A stretch of DNA of 64,000 nucleotides. It comes from Chryseobacterium oryzae (GTDB lineage: Bacteria > Bacteroidota > Bacteroidia > Flavobacteriales > Weeksellaceae). The notes below the pieces were generated by a model. It made no database searches. It worked only from the letters and a program-made list of their open reading frames with translations, and was not told where the DNA came from. The DNA is taken from NCBI RefSeq assembly GCF_022811665.1, contig NZ_CP094529.1:1240001-1304000 (forward strand), written 5' to 3'. How positions within the stretch are numbered: the first letter of the stretch is position 1; every line of letters begins with the position of its first letter. The position numbers were made by a program, and so were the translations under genes. Below are positions 1 to 8,552 of the stretch, piece after piece.

Positions 1-2085
1 GTCATCATAAGCTTTCAGATAGGTTACAGGATTAGAACGAGAAGATTTACCAATAGGATTTTGGTCAATCAGTTCAATATGTTTTATTAATTTTTTTGGA
101 AATTCCACAGAGTCGTAATCACCCTTTTTTCCACCCATTCCCAACTGAATTTGGATGTCATTGGTAAGAATTTCTTTCATTAAAGTAGATTTTCCACTCC
201 CTGAAACTCCGGAAATAACCACAAAACTTTCTAATGGAACATCTACATTAATGTTTTTTAGATTATTAGATCTCGCTCCTTTAATGTGAATAAATTCTTT
301 GGCTTTTCTACGCTTTTCAGGAACTTTAATTTCTAATCTTCCGGTTAAATACTTGGAAGTAAGTGTATCTGCATTTTTAAGTTCCTTGAAATTACCCGCA
401 AAAACAAGTTCTCCGCCTAAATATCCTGCTTCCGGGCCAATATCAATAATATAATCTGCCGCTCTCATCACATCTTCATCATGCTCTACAACGATAACTG
501 TGTTACCAATGTCGCGAAGATTTTTAAGAACTTCTATTAAATTTTCGGTATCTCTCGAATGTAAACCAATGGAAGGCTCATCTAAAATATAAATAGAACC
601 TACCAAAGAACTTCCTAAACTTGTAGCTAAATTAATTCTCTGGCTTTCTCCTCCAGAAAGCGTATTGGAAGTTCGGTTTAAAGTAAGATAACCTAAGCCA
701 ACTTTTAATAAAAATTCCAGTCGGGTGGAGATTTCATATAAAAGTCTTTTGGCAACTTCACGGTCATGATCCGAAAGCTTGAGATTGTTGATTAACGGTA
801 AAAGTTCATCCAAAGGAAGTTCAATCATCGACTGAATGTTATATCCGTCGATTTTCACCCAAGTAGTTTCCTCACGCAAACGCAAGCCTTCGCAGGTTGG
901 ACAAAGAGTTTTGCCACGATACCTCGAAAGCATGACGCGATACTGTATTTTGTACAAATTTTCTTCTAGCATTTTGAAGAAATTGTTCAAAGAAGGAAAT
1001 GTACTTTTAGCATCACCTTTCCAAAGGTAGTTTTTCTGCTCTTTGGTAAGTTGGTGATACGGTTTGTGAATCGGAAAATCTTTTGCTTTTTTAATAAAGT
1101 CTTTTTTCCATTCGCTCATACTTTCACCTTTCCATGCCGCAACAGCATCTTCAAAAACAGACAATGCCTTATTGGGAATAACTAAATCTTCGTCTATACC
1201 AATTACTTTTCCGTATCCTTCGCAAGTCGGGCAGGCTCCGTAAGGATTATTAAAACTGAAAAAATGAACATTTGGCTCTAAAAATTCGATTCCGTCGAGT
1301 TCGAATTTATTAGAAAATTCTTTTATTTTTCCTGTTTCTGTATTTTTAAGGGTACAATGTCCTCTTCCTTCATAAAAAGCCATTTGTATAGAATCTGCCA
1401 ATCTCTGAAGAAAACTTTCATCATCTTCATACGTAAAACGGTCGATCACCAGATTAATGACCATTTCTTTTTCCGGGACAAAGCCAAAACTTTCAAGATC
1501 TTCAATTCCTGCCACATTTCCGTTCACTTCAAGCCTTGTAAAACCGGCAAGTTTAAGAACGTTGAGTGTTTCAGAAAAGTTTTCAGCATCAAAAACTAAT
1601 GGAGCAGTTAATAAAAAAGGAGTTTCTTTCTTAGAATTTTTTATAAAATCTACAACATCTGTAACCGAATCTTTTTTTACTTCTTCGCCGGAAACGGGAG
1701 AAAATGTTCTTCCTATTCTTGCGAATAGAAGTTTCATATAATCGTAGATTTCTGTAGATGTTCCTACTGTAGATCGAGGATTAGAAGAAATTACCTTTTG
1801 CTGAATTGCAATGGATGGAGCAAGCCCTTTTATGTCGTCTACCTTTGGTTTTTCTAGCTTACCTAAAAACTGACGGGCATAAGAACTTAAGCTTTCCACA
1901 TATCTTCTTTGTCCTTCGGCATAAATTGTATCGAATGCCAAAGAAGATTTACCACTTCCAGACACTCCGGTAATAACAATTAGTTTGTTTTTCGGGATGA
2001 GAACATCTATGTGTTTCAGGTTGTTAAGGTGTGCATTTTTAACGAAAACCTGTTTTTTTATATCTATTTCTGTTGTTGCAGCCAT
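1..2085 (-). CDS. uvrA: UvrA, excinuclease ABC subunit A (3' part outside window)
   Basis: UvrA is the DNA damage-recognition ATPase of nucleotide excision repair; it loads UvrB onto lesions in the cytoplasm. Reading the minus strand from the ATG at 2085, the protein has the first Walker A (GVSGSGKSSL, Lys near residue 46), then YAEGQRRYVESLSSYARQFL, the ABC signature LSGGESQR near residue 475, the ILDEPSIGLH Walker B region and the second Walker A (GVSGSGKSTL, Lys near residue 632). About 695 residues are visible. UvrA is usually about 940 residues, so roughly the last 245 lie beyond base 1. It appears intact and is certain from the doubled ABC motifs. It is divergent from the small secreted gene at 2283. 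Confidence 0.97.
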   Translation of the reverse strand, partial: MAATTEIDIKKQVFVKNAHLNNLKHIDVLIPKNKLIVITGVSGSGKSSLAFDTIYAEGQRRYVESLSSYARQFLGKLEKPKVDDIKGLAPSIAIQQKVISSNPRSTVGTSTEIYDYMKLLFARIGRTFSPVSGEEVKKDSVTDVVDFIKNSKKETPFLLTAPLVFDAENFSETLNVLKLAGFTRLEVNGNVAGIEDLESFGFVPEKEMVINLVIDRFTYEDDESFLQRLADSIQMAFYEGRGHCTLKNTETGKIKEFSNKFELDGIEFLEPNVHFFSFNNPYGACPTCEGYGKVIGIDEDLVIPNKALSVFEDAVAAWKGESMSEWKKDFIKKAKDFPIHKPYHQLTKEQKNYLWKGDAKSTFPSLNNFFKMLEENLYKIQYRVMLSRYRGKTLCPTCEGLRLREETTWVKIDGYNIQSMIELPLDELLPLINNLKLSDHDREVAKRLLYEISTRLEFLLKVGLGYLTLNRTSNTLSGGESQRINLATSLGSSLVGSIYILDEPSIGLHSRDTENLIEVLKNLRDIGNTVIVVEHDEDVMRAADYIIDIGPEAGYLGGELVFAGNFKELKNADTLTSKYLTGRLEIKVPEKRRKAKEFIHIKGARSNNLKNINVDVPLESFVVISGVSGSGKSTLMKEILTNDIQIQLGMGGKKGDYDSVEFPKKLIKHIELIDQNPIGKSSRSNPVTYLKAYDD

Positions 2086-2208
2086 ACTCGTATTAAGACC
2101 AACAAAATTACGAATTTTTGATGCTTAAACCTAAAGCGTTAAAAAAACTCGTTAGGTTTTTTATTTCCTAAAAATAATGTAGAAAACTTTTTCTTAAAAA
2201 AGTGAAAA

Positions 2209-2216
2209 TAATTTTG
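2209..2216 (+). promoter_or_regulatory. Bacteroidetes -7 promoter box
   Basis: TAATTTTG matches the -7 consensus TAnnTTTG. It predicts a transcript start near 2221 and a leader of about 60 bases for the gene at 2283. I see no convincing -33 TTG at the right distance. Confidence 0.5.
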
Positions 2217-2282
2217 CAGATTTTAATTTTAATATTAATTTTAATTTAGTGCTACTTTAATAACAAATTTAAATTTTTAGAC

Positions 2283-2543
2283 ATGAAAAAACTATTTTTA
2301 GTGGCAGCTTTAGGTGTTGCAGGTTTGGTAAGTGCTTCTGAACCGGTGAAAGGAAACGAAAAGGAAGTAGTGAGCCAAGAAAACGCTCAAAAACTTGAAA
2401 GAATGTGCGTTCAAGTATTAACAAGTTGTGGTAAACGTGCTGTTGCATGTGGAGAAACTACAATGGAAATTATAGGAAACGCTTTGGTTGCTGATGAGCT
2501 TTCTTGTCCTAGTCAAGACACTGGAGACCAAGGAGGATTATAA
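2283..2543 (+). CDS. small exported hypothetical protein (86 aa)
   Basis: I do not recognise a named family. The N-terminus (MKKLFLVAALGVAGLVSAS) is a typical Sec signal peptide ending at a small-residue cleavage site. The mature part is about 65 residues, acidic at its start, and has four cysteines (MCVQVLTSCGKRAVACGE and later SCPS) that could form two disulfides. Small secreted proteins of this shape are common in Chryseobacterium, often annotated only as hypothetical. A -7 box lies upstream, and a strong hairpin terminator 20 bases downstream shows it is a single-gene transcript. The function is unknown. Confidence 0.8.
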   Translation: MKKLFLVAALGVAGLVSASEPVKGNEKEVVSQENAQKLERMCVQVLTSCGKRAVACGETTMEIIGNALVADELSCPSQDTGDQGGL

Positions 2544-2564
2544 AAAAAATTCTAACTATTATTA

Positions 2565-2600
2565 CATTCTCAAAAATTATTGTTTTGAGAATGTTTTTTT
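2565..2600 (+). terminator. rho-independent terminator
   Basis: A perfect 11-bp stem (CATTCTCAAAA with its complement TTTTGAGAATG) around a 7-base loop is followed by seven T. It ends the 86-aa gene. It also shows that the next gene starts at 2614, because the longer frame from 2488 would read through this terminator. Confidence 0.9.
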
Positions 2601-2613
2601 ATTTACAATTATT

Positions 2614-3390
2614 ATGAAAAATTACATTTTAATTTTACTTACTATTTCAAGTTTTATTTCTGCTCAGCAAAACTATGTTTTTACTTATCGAATGGACGCA
2701 AAATTAAGTACAACACAAGATTATAAAACAACAGAAGATTTCTACTTGTTTTCGAGTAAAACAGGATCGTTTTTTATTTCAGAAAAGTTCAATACAAGAG
2801 ATTCTATTGCTCAAGACATAGCTAATAAAGGTTTTGAATCACTAAATCTCTCTAAAATTCCTAAAGCACAATTTAAGTTTATCGTTGAAAAAAATTATGC
2901 AAATAATATGGTAAATTTTTACGATAATATACTAAATTATAAATTTGTATATGAAGAAACACCCATTTTTGAATGGAGCATTTCAAATGAAAAGCTCAAA
3001 ATTGGAGAGTTCAGTTGTACAAAAGCAACCATGACTCATTATGGCAGAGATTGGGTAGCTTGGTTTACAGAAGAAATTCCGTTACAGGACGGTCCTTATA
3101 AATTTTCACAATTACCGGGACTTATTGTAAGAATAAATGATACTCAAGATCATTTTAAATTCGATCTTTTTTCCATTAAGAAAATAGAACATAAAGATTT
3201 TAGTGAAAAGAAAAAGCTTTTATCTTATAAAAAAATCACTAAAAAGGAGTATTTAGAATCTATGCAAAATATCAATAAAAATATTGTAAAAGAAGCTTCT
3301 GACATCGGAATTACTTTAGATGAAGAAACTCAAAAAAGATTAAGCAAAAAAAGGAAAAGTGATAGAAATAAATTGGAACTAATACCATAA
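2614..3390 (+). CDS. GLPGLI family protein
   Basis: This secreted Bacteroidetes protein of unknown function belongs to the GLPGLI family. The signature is GPYKFSQLPGLIVRI, preceded by the conserved GRDWVAWFTEEIP. The start at 2614 (MKNYILILLTISSFISAQ) gives a signal peptide with an AQ cleavage site and a 258-aa product. The in-frame extension to 2488 overlaps the previous gene and its terminator, so I rejected it. The C-terminus is Lys-rich (KKRKSDRNK). A second GLPGLI gene lies at 16499. Family members are often found near TonB-dependent receptors, as here, but no biochemical role is known to me. Confidence 0.88.
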   Translation: MKNYILILLTISSFISAQQNYVFTYRMDAKLSTTQDYKTTEDFYLFSSKTGSFFISEKFNTRDSIAQDIANKGFESLNLSKIPKAQFKFIVEKNYANNMVNFYDNILNYKFVYEETPIFEWSISNEKLKIGEFSCTKATMTHYGRDWVAWFTEEIPLQDGPYKFSQLPGLIVRINDTQDHFKFDLFSIKKIEHKDFSEKKKLLSYKKITKKEYLESMQNINKNIVKEASDIGITLDEETQKRLSKKRKSDRNKLELIP

Positions 3391-3413
3391 TTAATAAGAC
3401 ATAAAGTTATTTG

Positions 3414-3447
3414 AAAACCTAAGTGATATTTTATCACTTAGGTTTTT
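3414..3447. terminator. strong hairpin terminator
   Basis: A 15-bp perfect stem (AAAACCTAAGTGATA with its complement) has a 3-base loop and a T-run on the plus side, and A-rich sequence on the other. It ends the GLPGLI gene and insulates it from the receptor gene at 3540. Confidence 0.9.
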
Positions 3448-3539
3448 CGATTTAAATAAGATTAATATTTCATGCCAAATATCATTTTCTGCTCTGATTG
3501 AAGTTTGTTAATTTTGAAACCTTCAAAATAATAACTTTT

Positions 3540-5351
3540 ATGAGAAGAAAATTAGGTGCCATTCTTTTTTTGCTGGGAGCATTTTGTACAGAAGCACAGA
3601 TAAAAACATCCGATATAGATTCAATAGAAATTCAGGGGAAATTTACAGCGACTACTTTTAAAAACGCCAATCAGAATATTTCTATCATTACGAAAGAAGA
3701 AATTCTGAATTCTCCTGCCGTAAGTATTGATGAAATTCTGCAACAGGTTCCGGGAATGGATATCAGAAGAAGAGGAGCCAACGGAGTACAGAGTGATGTA
3801 GGCTTTAGAGGAAATTCTTTTGAACAGGTGTTGATTCTGATTAACGGAATCCGCATGAATGATTCCCAGACAGGACATAATTCTCTAAATATTCCGGTAG
3901 ATTTGGATGATGTAGAAAGAATTGAAATTGTAAAAGGTCCTGCTGCAAGAAGATTCGGGCAAAATGCCTATGCGGGAGCTATTAATATCATCACCAAAAC
4001 TCAAATTGGAAAAAACGTAAAAATAAGTGCTAATGCAGGGGATTACAAAACATTTGGCTTTGGTCTAAATGCCAATGTAGGAAACGAAAAATTTTCACAG
4101 CTTTTACAGGCAAATTCCAATTCATCGCAAGGTTACAGACATAATACCGATTTCGACATCAGAAATGTGTATTACCAAAATCAGCTGAAAATAAAAAATG
4201 GTGACTTAAGATTACAGGCAGGTTTTTCTGAGAAAAAGTTCGGAGCCAATGGTTTTTATGCTTCGCCCCTTGCTACTGAACAGTATGAAGAATTGCAGGC
4301 TTCAATCATAAGTATTGCCCATCAACAGAATTTTGGGAAATTCAGACTTAACTCTAATGCATACTGGAGAAGAGGACAGGATATGTATCTTTTTAACAGA
4401 GAAAAGCCTGAAATCTACAGAAATATGCACATTGGGAATAATGTGGGCGGAGAAGTTAATTCAAGCTACACATCCAATCTCGGAACGACAGGTTTGGGAA
4501 TAGAATTGAGAAAAGAATTCCTGGAAAGCAGTAATTTGGGAAGCAGAGAACGTTTTGTTACACAGTTTTTTTTTGAGCATCATTTTTCTTTTTTCGAAAA
4601 GAAACTGAATATTACACCAGGAGCTTCTTGGGCCAATTACTCCACCAACGGAAACTTTTTTTATCCCGGATTAGATATTGGCTATACTTTTTATCAGAAT
4701 AACAAAATTTACGGAAATATTTCCCGCGTCCACAGAGTGCCGACTTTTACAGATTTGTACTATACTAGTAAAACTGAAAAAGGAAATCCCGATCTTTTGC
4801 CGGAAAATGCGGTGTATGCAGAACTTGGGTATCAATATCAAAACAAGAATATTATTGCAAAATTAAGCGGTTTCTTAAGAAATTCTAATAATGCGATAGA
4901 TTGGACCAAAGTTTCTCTACAAGATCCGATTTGGTATTCTAAAAACATTGGAAAAACTGAAATTAAAGGAATCGAAACAGAAATAAGCTATCAGTCTTTC
5001 AGCTGGATGAAATTTACCGTCGGATATACTTATCTTGATAATAAACTGAAAGATATTAATGAACTCAATTCCCGTTACGCTTTAGATAATCTTAAACATC
5101 AGGTTGTTACAAAGCTTCAGACAAAATTTTTGAAATACTTCAGTAACGAATTGGTTTATCGATATAATGATAGAGTAAATCTTGGAAGTTATCATCTTTT
5201 AGACGAAAAACTGAGTTTTACTAAAAACAATCTTTCTGTATATGCTTTGGTAAATAATGTTACCAATACACAGTATACCGAAACTTTTGGCGTACCAATG
5301 CCTAATAGATGGTTTCATTTAGGATTTTCTTATAACATTCATATTAAGTAA
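3540..5351 (+). CDS. TonB-dependent outer-membrane receptor (BtuB-like)
   Basis: This outer-membrane beta-barrel takes up a ligand using TonB energy. After a signal peptide (MRRKLGAILFLLGAFCTEAQ) comes a plug domain with IITKEEILNSPAVSIDEILQ, QVPGMDIRRRGANG, VERIEIVKGPAARRFGQNAY and GAINIITK, then a barrel of about 450 residues ending in the aromatic LGFSYNIHIK. At about 603 residues it is BtuB-sized and lacks the N-terminal carboxypeptidase-like domain of SusC types. The start at 3540 is preferred over 3498 because it places the signal peptide first. The substrate cannot be told from sequence; cobalamin or a metal chelate is possible, and no cobalamin riboswitch was seen upstream. DUF2490 follows after about 50 bases. 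Confidence 0.9.
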   Translation: MRRKLGAILFLLGAFCTEAQIKTSDIDSIEIQGKFTATTFKNANQNISIITKEEILNSPAVSIDEILQQVPGMDIRRRGANGVQSDVGFRGNSFEQVLILINGIRMNDSQTGHNSLNIPVDLDDVERIEIVKGPAARRFGQNAYAGAINIITKTQIGKNVKISANAGDYKTFGFGLNANVGNEKFSQLLQANSNSSQGYRHNTDFDIRNVYYQNQLKIKNGDLRLQAGFSEKKFGANGFYASPLATEQYEELQASIISIAHQQNFGKFRLNSNAYWRRGQDMYLFNREKPEIYRNMHIGNNVGGEVNSSYTSNLGTTGLGIELRKEFLESSNLGSRERFVTQFFFEHHFSFFEKKLNITPGASWANYSTNGNFFYPGLDIGYTFYQNNKIYGNISRVHRVPTFTDLYYTSKTEKGNPDLLPENAVYAELGYQYQNKNIIAKLSGFLRNSNNAIDWTKVSLQDPIWYSKNIGKTEIKGIETEISYQSFSWMKFTVGYTYLDNKLKDINELNSRYALDNLKHQVVTKLQTKFLKYFSNELVYRYNDRVNLGSYHLLDEKLSFTKNNLSVYALVNNVTNTQYTETFGVPMPNRWFHLGFSYNIHIK

Positions 5352-5403
5352 ACTTAACATTCGTGTAACATTAAATCCTATATTTTTGCAAAAAATTTAT
5401 TGG

Positions 5404-6120
5404 ATGAAACTTATTGTAAGTTTTGCTTTATTAATAAGCATAAGTATTTTGAAGGCTCAGGAACACGTATCTTCATTTAATGCACTAACGATTAACTATA
5501 AGTTTCATCCTAAATTTTTTATCTATGCGGAAGGACAGGCAAGAGGGATTGAAGATTATACTTATCCAGATTATTATGAGATAAAAGGAGGTTTGGGGTA
5601 TAATCTCACCAAAAATCATAAACCATTTATAGGTTTAGGGAGATATGCCACTTATAAAAACCATGCCATAGATAAAGAAGAATTCCGTGTTTGGTTGCAG
5701 GATATTATTGATTTTAAAAAAGGAATCGTAAAATTTGAAAACAGATTCCGTGCAGAAAAATCATGGTTTTATGAGCCACAAAAAGACATCAGTTCAGAAA
5801 GAATCCGCTATCGTTACCGTCTTAATATTTCTGTACCTTTAAATTCTAAAAAAATTGGTCCAAAAACACTTTTTGCCAATGTTTACGACGAAATTTTCTT
5901 AGTAACACCCATGAAACCTACGTTTGCCAGAAACAGAGTTTACGGAGGTTTTGGATATCAGATTGATGATCATTTTGGTGTTTTGGGCGGTTATCTTTGG
6001 CAAAGAGAATTTGAAGCTAAAGGAAACAAAAATGTACATTTTGTATATCTTGCTCTCAACATCAATATAGACGACACTGGGAGTAAAACCAAAACCTACC
6101 ATTTTCCCGGAGCAGATTAA
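5404..6120 (+). CDS. DUF2490 outer-membrane-like protein
   Basis: This 238-aa protein has a signal peptide (MKLIVSFALLISISILKAQ) and alternating aromatic and polar strands typical of a small outer-membrane barrel. The recognisable parts are RYRYRLNISVPL, FANVYDEIFL, FARNRVYGGFGYQI and GYLWQREF, the usual DUF2490 landmarks. The function of the family is not established. A -7 box (TATTTTTG at 5381-5388) precedes the ATG at 5404, so the longer start at 5386 is unlikely. The gene follows the TonB receptor closely and may share its regulation. Its stop overlaps the convergent HD gene by 4 bases. Confidence 0.82.
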   Translation: MKLIVSFALLISISILKAQEHVSSFNALTINYKFHPKFFIYAEGQARGIEDYTYPDYYEIKGGLGYNLTKNHKPFIGLGRYATYKNHAIDKEEFRVWLQDIIDFKKGIVKFENRFRAEKSWFYEPQKDISSERIRYRYRLNISVPLNSKKIGPKTLFANVYDEIFLVTPMKPTFARNRVYGGFGYQIDDHFGVLGGYLWQREFEAKGNKNVHFVYLALNINIDDTGSKTKTYHFPGAD

Positions 6121-6563
6121 TATTTTTCTGTTAGATAGCGATAAGCTTTCAGGTATTTGTTGAATCTGTGGATGTCTTTTTGTGTAAGTTCCCGGTTCAC
6201 CCTTCTAAGATCCATATTATCCCGAAGATCATTCAGTTTTACAGCAACAGCCAAAGGAGATCTTTCTGTACGTTTAATAAAATCTTCATACGCTTCTTCA
6301 GGATCGAACTTTGTAAGACAGCTTACCGCAAACAGAATATATTCCGGAAATCCTTCAGATCTTAAATACTCAAAACTGAATTCTTCTGCATGATCTTCTA
6401 CCACGTCATGCAAAACACCAACAATTTTCTCGTCTAACGTTTTACCATATTCCATTACACGCATTACGTGGGCGATGTACGGAGCCTGATATTTATCTTT
6501 TTGTCCTTTATGTGCTTTATCAGCTATTTTTATTGCTTTATTTAAAAGTTCTTCTTTGGTCAT
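6117..6563 (-). CDS. small HD-domain hydrolase, RelA/SpoT hydrolase-like
   Basis: This 148-aa stand-alone HD domain resembles the (p)ppGpp hydrolase half of SpoT and the MESH1 family. The visible metal-site motifs are AHKGQKDKYQAPYIAHVMRV (the H...YI.H site), GVLHDVVEDH (the HD pair) and VKLNDLRDNM (the distal Asp, as in KLADRLHNM). There is no synthetase, TGS or ACT domain. It probably hydrolyses a nucleotide or phosphate ester in the cytoplasm; whether ppGpp is the substrate cannot be judged here. It is convergent with the DUF2490 gene, overlapping by 4 bases at the stops. Confidence 0.82.
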   Translation of the reverse strand: MTKEELLNKAIKIADKAHKGQKDKYQAPYIAHVMRVMEYGKTLDEKIVGVLHDVVEDHAEEFSFEYLRSEGFPEYILFAVSCLTKFDPEEAYEDFIKRTERSPLAVAVKLNDLRDNMDLRRVNRELTQKDIHRFNKYLKAYRYLTEKY

Positions 6564-6667
6564 TATTCTTGTAAAAAATAGTCTGCAAAAATAAAAAACA
6601 AAGCATATAAACTCAACAGTTCTGAATACAAATTTCAGAAATTAACAATAAATTTTATTAATATAGT

Positions 6668-6985
6668 TTATTTAGAAGCAATTTCTTTTTTCAAAACAGG
6701 TTCTAATGCATTAGGCATTTTATACTTTGAAGTATCTACAGAATTAACCTTTAATGCAGAATATAAATTGACGTTGTTAGGTATATAAACAGGCATCTTG
6801 TAAAGATTTGCAATTGCACTGTCTGGTTTACTTATGTATGGTGAGTTATAATATGGTGAATTATAAAATAGCGGTCTTTGTTGATAAAAAGTCTTTAAAC
6901 TATCTATTTTAAAGGGTTTTATTTCAGTATTCTGAGCAGAAAAAACTCCTGTACCGGCGATTAAGAAAAAGAATAGGTTTTTCAT
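6668..6985 (-). CDS. small exported hypothetical protein (105 aa)
   Basis: No family is recognised. The start at 6985 gives a clear signal peptide (MKNLFFFLIAGTGVFSAQ). The mature part contains a Tyr/Asn/Pro-rich tandem (YNSPYYNSPY) and ends in VLKKEIASK. There are no cysteines, so it is soluble in the periplasm or exported rather than a lipoprotein. It is a monocistronic minus-strand gene between the MATE transporter and the HD gene. Confidence 0.7.
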   Translation of the reverse strand: MKNLFFFLIAGTGVFSAQNTEIKPFKIDSLKTFYQQRPLFYNSPYYNSPYISKPDSAIANLYKMPVYIPNNVNLYSALKVNSVDTSKYKMPNALEPVLKKEIASK

Positions 6986-7118
6986 AAGAATCAATTTAAA
7001 AATAAAATATTCATTATAATCGGTGAAAGATACAAATTATCTTTTATATCATACCATAATGAATTAAAAATGGCCGGAAAAAATCCGACCATTGTAAGTA
7101 ATAAATAAAGGTTCTGTC

Positions 7119-8483
7119 TTATTTCGTATTTTCATTTATACGTCTGGAAGACAGGTTAAGAAAACGTTTTACGAGCATACACGCAGAAATCGTTAATCCT
7201 AAACCAAGGGCAATCCACATTCCGAATGCACCCATTTTAAGAGTTACACAAAGGAAATATCCCAAAGGAATCGTAATTAACCAATATGCAATAAAAGTAT
7301 AAATCGAAGGAATCTTTACATCCTGCAATCCTCTAAGCATTCCCAAAGCGGTTACCTGAATTCCGTCTGAAAGTTGAAATAATGCTGCAATAATCATCAG
7401 TTTAGAGGCTAAAGTTATCACTTCAATTTCTTCGGGTTTTGTAAAGAAAGTAGGGAGAATATTTCGCCCTACAATAAATACAAATCCGCAGAAACACATA
7501 AAGAGAAAAGCAATTTTAAGATTGTTGATTCCTATTTTTCTTAGTTCAACAAAGTTTTTTTCGCCCAACTTTCTCCCAATCATCACCGTTGATGCAACAC
7601 TGAAACCAATGCACAGATTAAAGGTAAAAGATGCCATACTTAAAGCGATTTGGTGAGAAGCGATATCGTGGGCAGAAATGAGTCCGCAAATAAATGCTGC
7701 TCCTGCAAAAGCAGTTACCTCAAAGAACATCTGTAAAGCAGTAGGGAAGCCTAGGCGAATCATTTTTTCGAACATTTTCTTAGAGAAAACCTGCATTTTT
7801 AAAGAAAAATCTTTAATATACTGTCTTGTTTTATTCTCTTTCAGCAAAACGAAATATAAGAATACCACCATGAAAATTCTGGCAATAAGACTTGCAAGAG
7901 CAGAACCCTTTACACCCATTTCTGGGAAAATCCATATTCCTTTAATGAAAACATAATTTAAAACAATATTAATTACGTTAGCAATAATGGTAGCTTTTGT
8001 AACCCCAATGGTATAAGACAAACCTTCTGAAACCTCTCTTAAAGTCTGAAATGCCATAAAAGGAACAATGCTGATTGCCATAATAGTCAGGAAATCTACA
8101 GTATCGGGTATAATTTTTTCCGGCTGACCAGAATGGTAGAGCAGAGGCATTGCCAAAAGCAATACTGCCATAAGAATGGTTCCTACCGCCATATTGATGA
8201 CAAAACCATGACTGAAAACAGAATTAATGGTTTTGTGGTCATGTTGAGAATGAGCCTGAGAAACCAATGGCGGAATGGCAAACGAAAATCCCAATGCCAA
8301 AACAAACATGGAGAAAAATACGGCATTCCCAAGTGAAACTGAAGCTAAAGCATCTGCTCCCAATAATTTACCAACGATTATATTGTCGAAAAGGTTTACA
8401 GAAACCTGCCCAACCTGCGTAAGCATTACGGGAAGAGCAAGCGTTAAGGCTTCTTTGGTATAGTTTTTATTTAAAAAGTTCAT
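7119..8483 (-). CDS. MATE family multidrug/toxin efflux transporter
   Basis: A twelve-helix inner-membrane antiporter that exports cationic drugs or dyes in exchange for Na+ or H+. The 454-aa protein shows the two-fold MATE repeat: ALPVMLTQVGQVSVNLFDNI in the first half and RLGFPTALQMFFEVTAF in the second, with helices spread over the whole length. The start at 8483 (MNFLNKNYTKEALTLALP) matches family N-termini better than 8510. It is NorM/DinF-like, and the exact substrate is unknown. The gene lies 69 bases downstream of the response-regulator gene on the same strand. Confidence 0.93.
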   Translation of the reverse strand: MNFLNKNYTKEALTLALPVMLTQVGQVSVNLFDNIIVGKLLGADALASVSLGNAVFFSMFVLALGFSFAIPPLVSQAHSQHDHKTINSVFSHGFVINMAVGTILMAVLLLAMPLLYHSGQPEKIIPDTVDFLTIMAISIVPFMAFQTLREVSEGLSYTIGVTKATIIANVINIVLNYVFIKGIWIFPEMGVKGSALASLIARIFMVVFLYFVLLKENKTRQYIKDFSLKMQVFSKKMFEKMIRLGFPTALQMFFEVTAFAGAAFICGLISAHDIASHQIALSMASFTFNLCIGFSVASTVMIGRKLGEKNFVELRKIGINNLKIAFLFMCFCGFVFIVGRNILPTFFTKPEEIEVITLASKLMIIAALFQLSDGIQVTALGMLRGLQDVKIPSIYTFIAYWLITIPLGYFLCVTLKMGAFGMWIALGLGLTISACMLVKRFLNLSSRRINENTK

Positions 8484-8552
8484 ATCATTACAAAAAAAAA
8501 TCTGCAGCATAAATACTGCAAATTTTTATTATTTAAGACAATTAAATATTAA

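Noticed and set aside
1357..1741. plus-strand frames at the left end
   Set aside because: They are antisense to uvrA, which is clearly the coding strand.
2488..2613. longer N-terminus for the GLPGLI gene
   Set aside because: It would cross the strong terminator at 2565-2600 and lacks a signal peptide.
3391..3539. cobalamin riboswitch before the TonB receptor
   Set aside because: The space is under 150 bases, mostly terminator, with no B12-box-like sequence.
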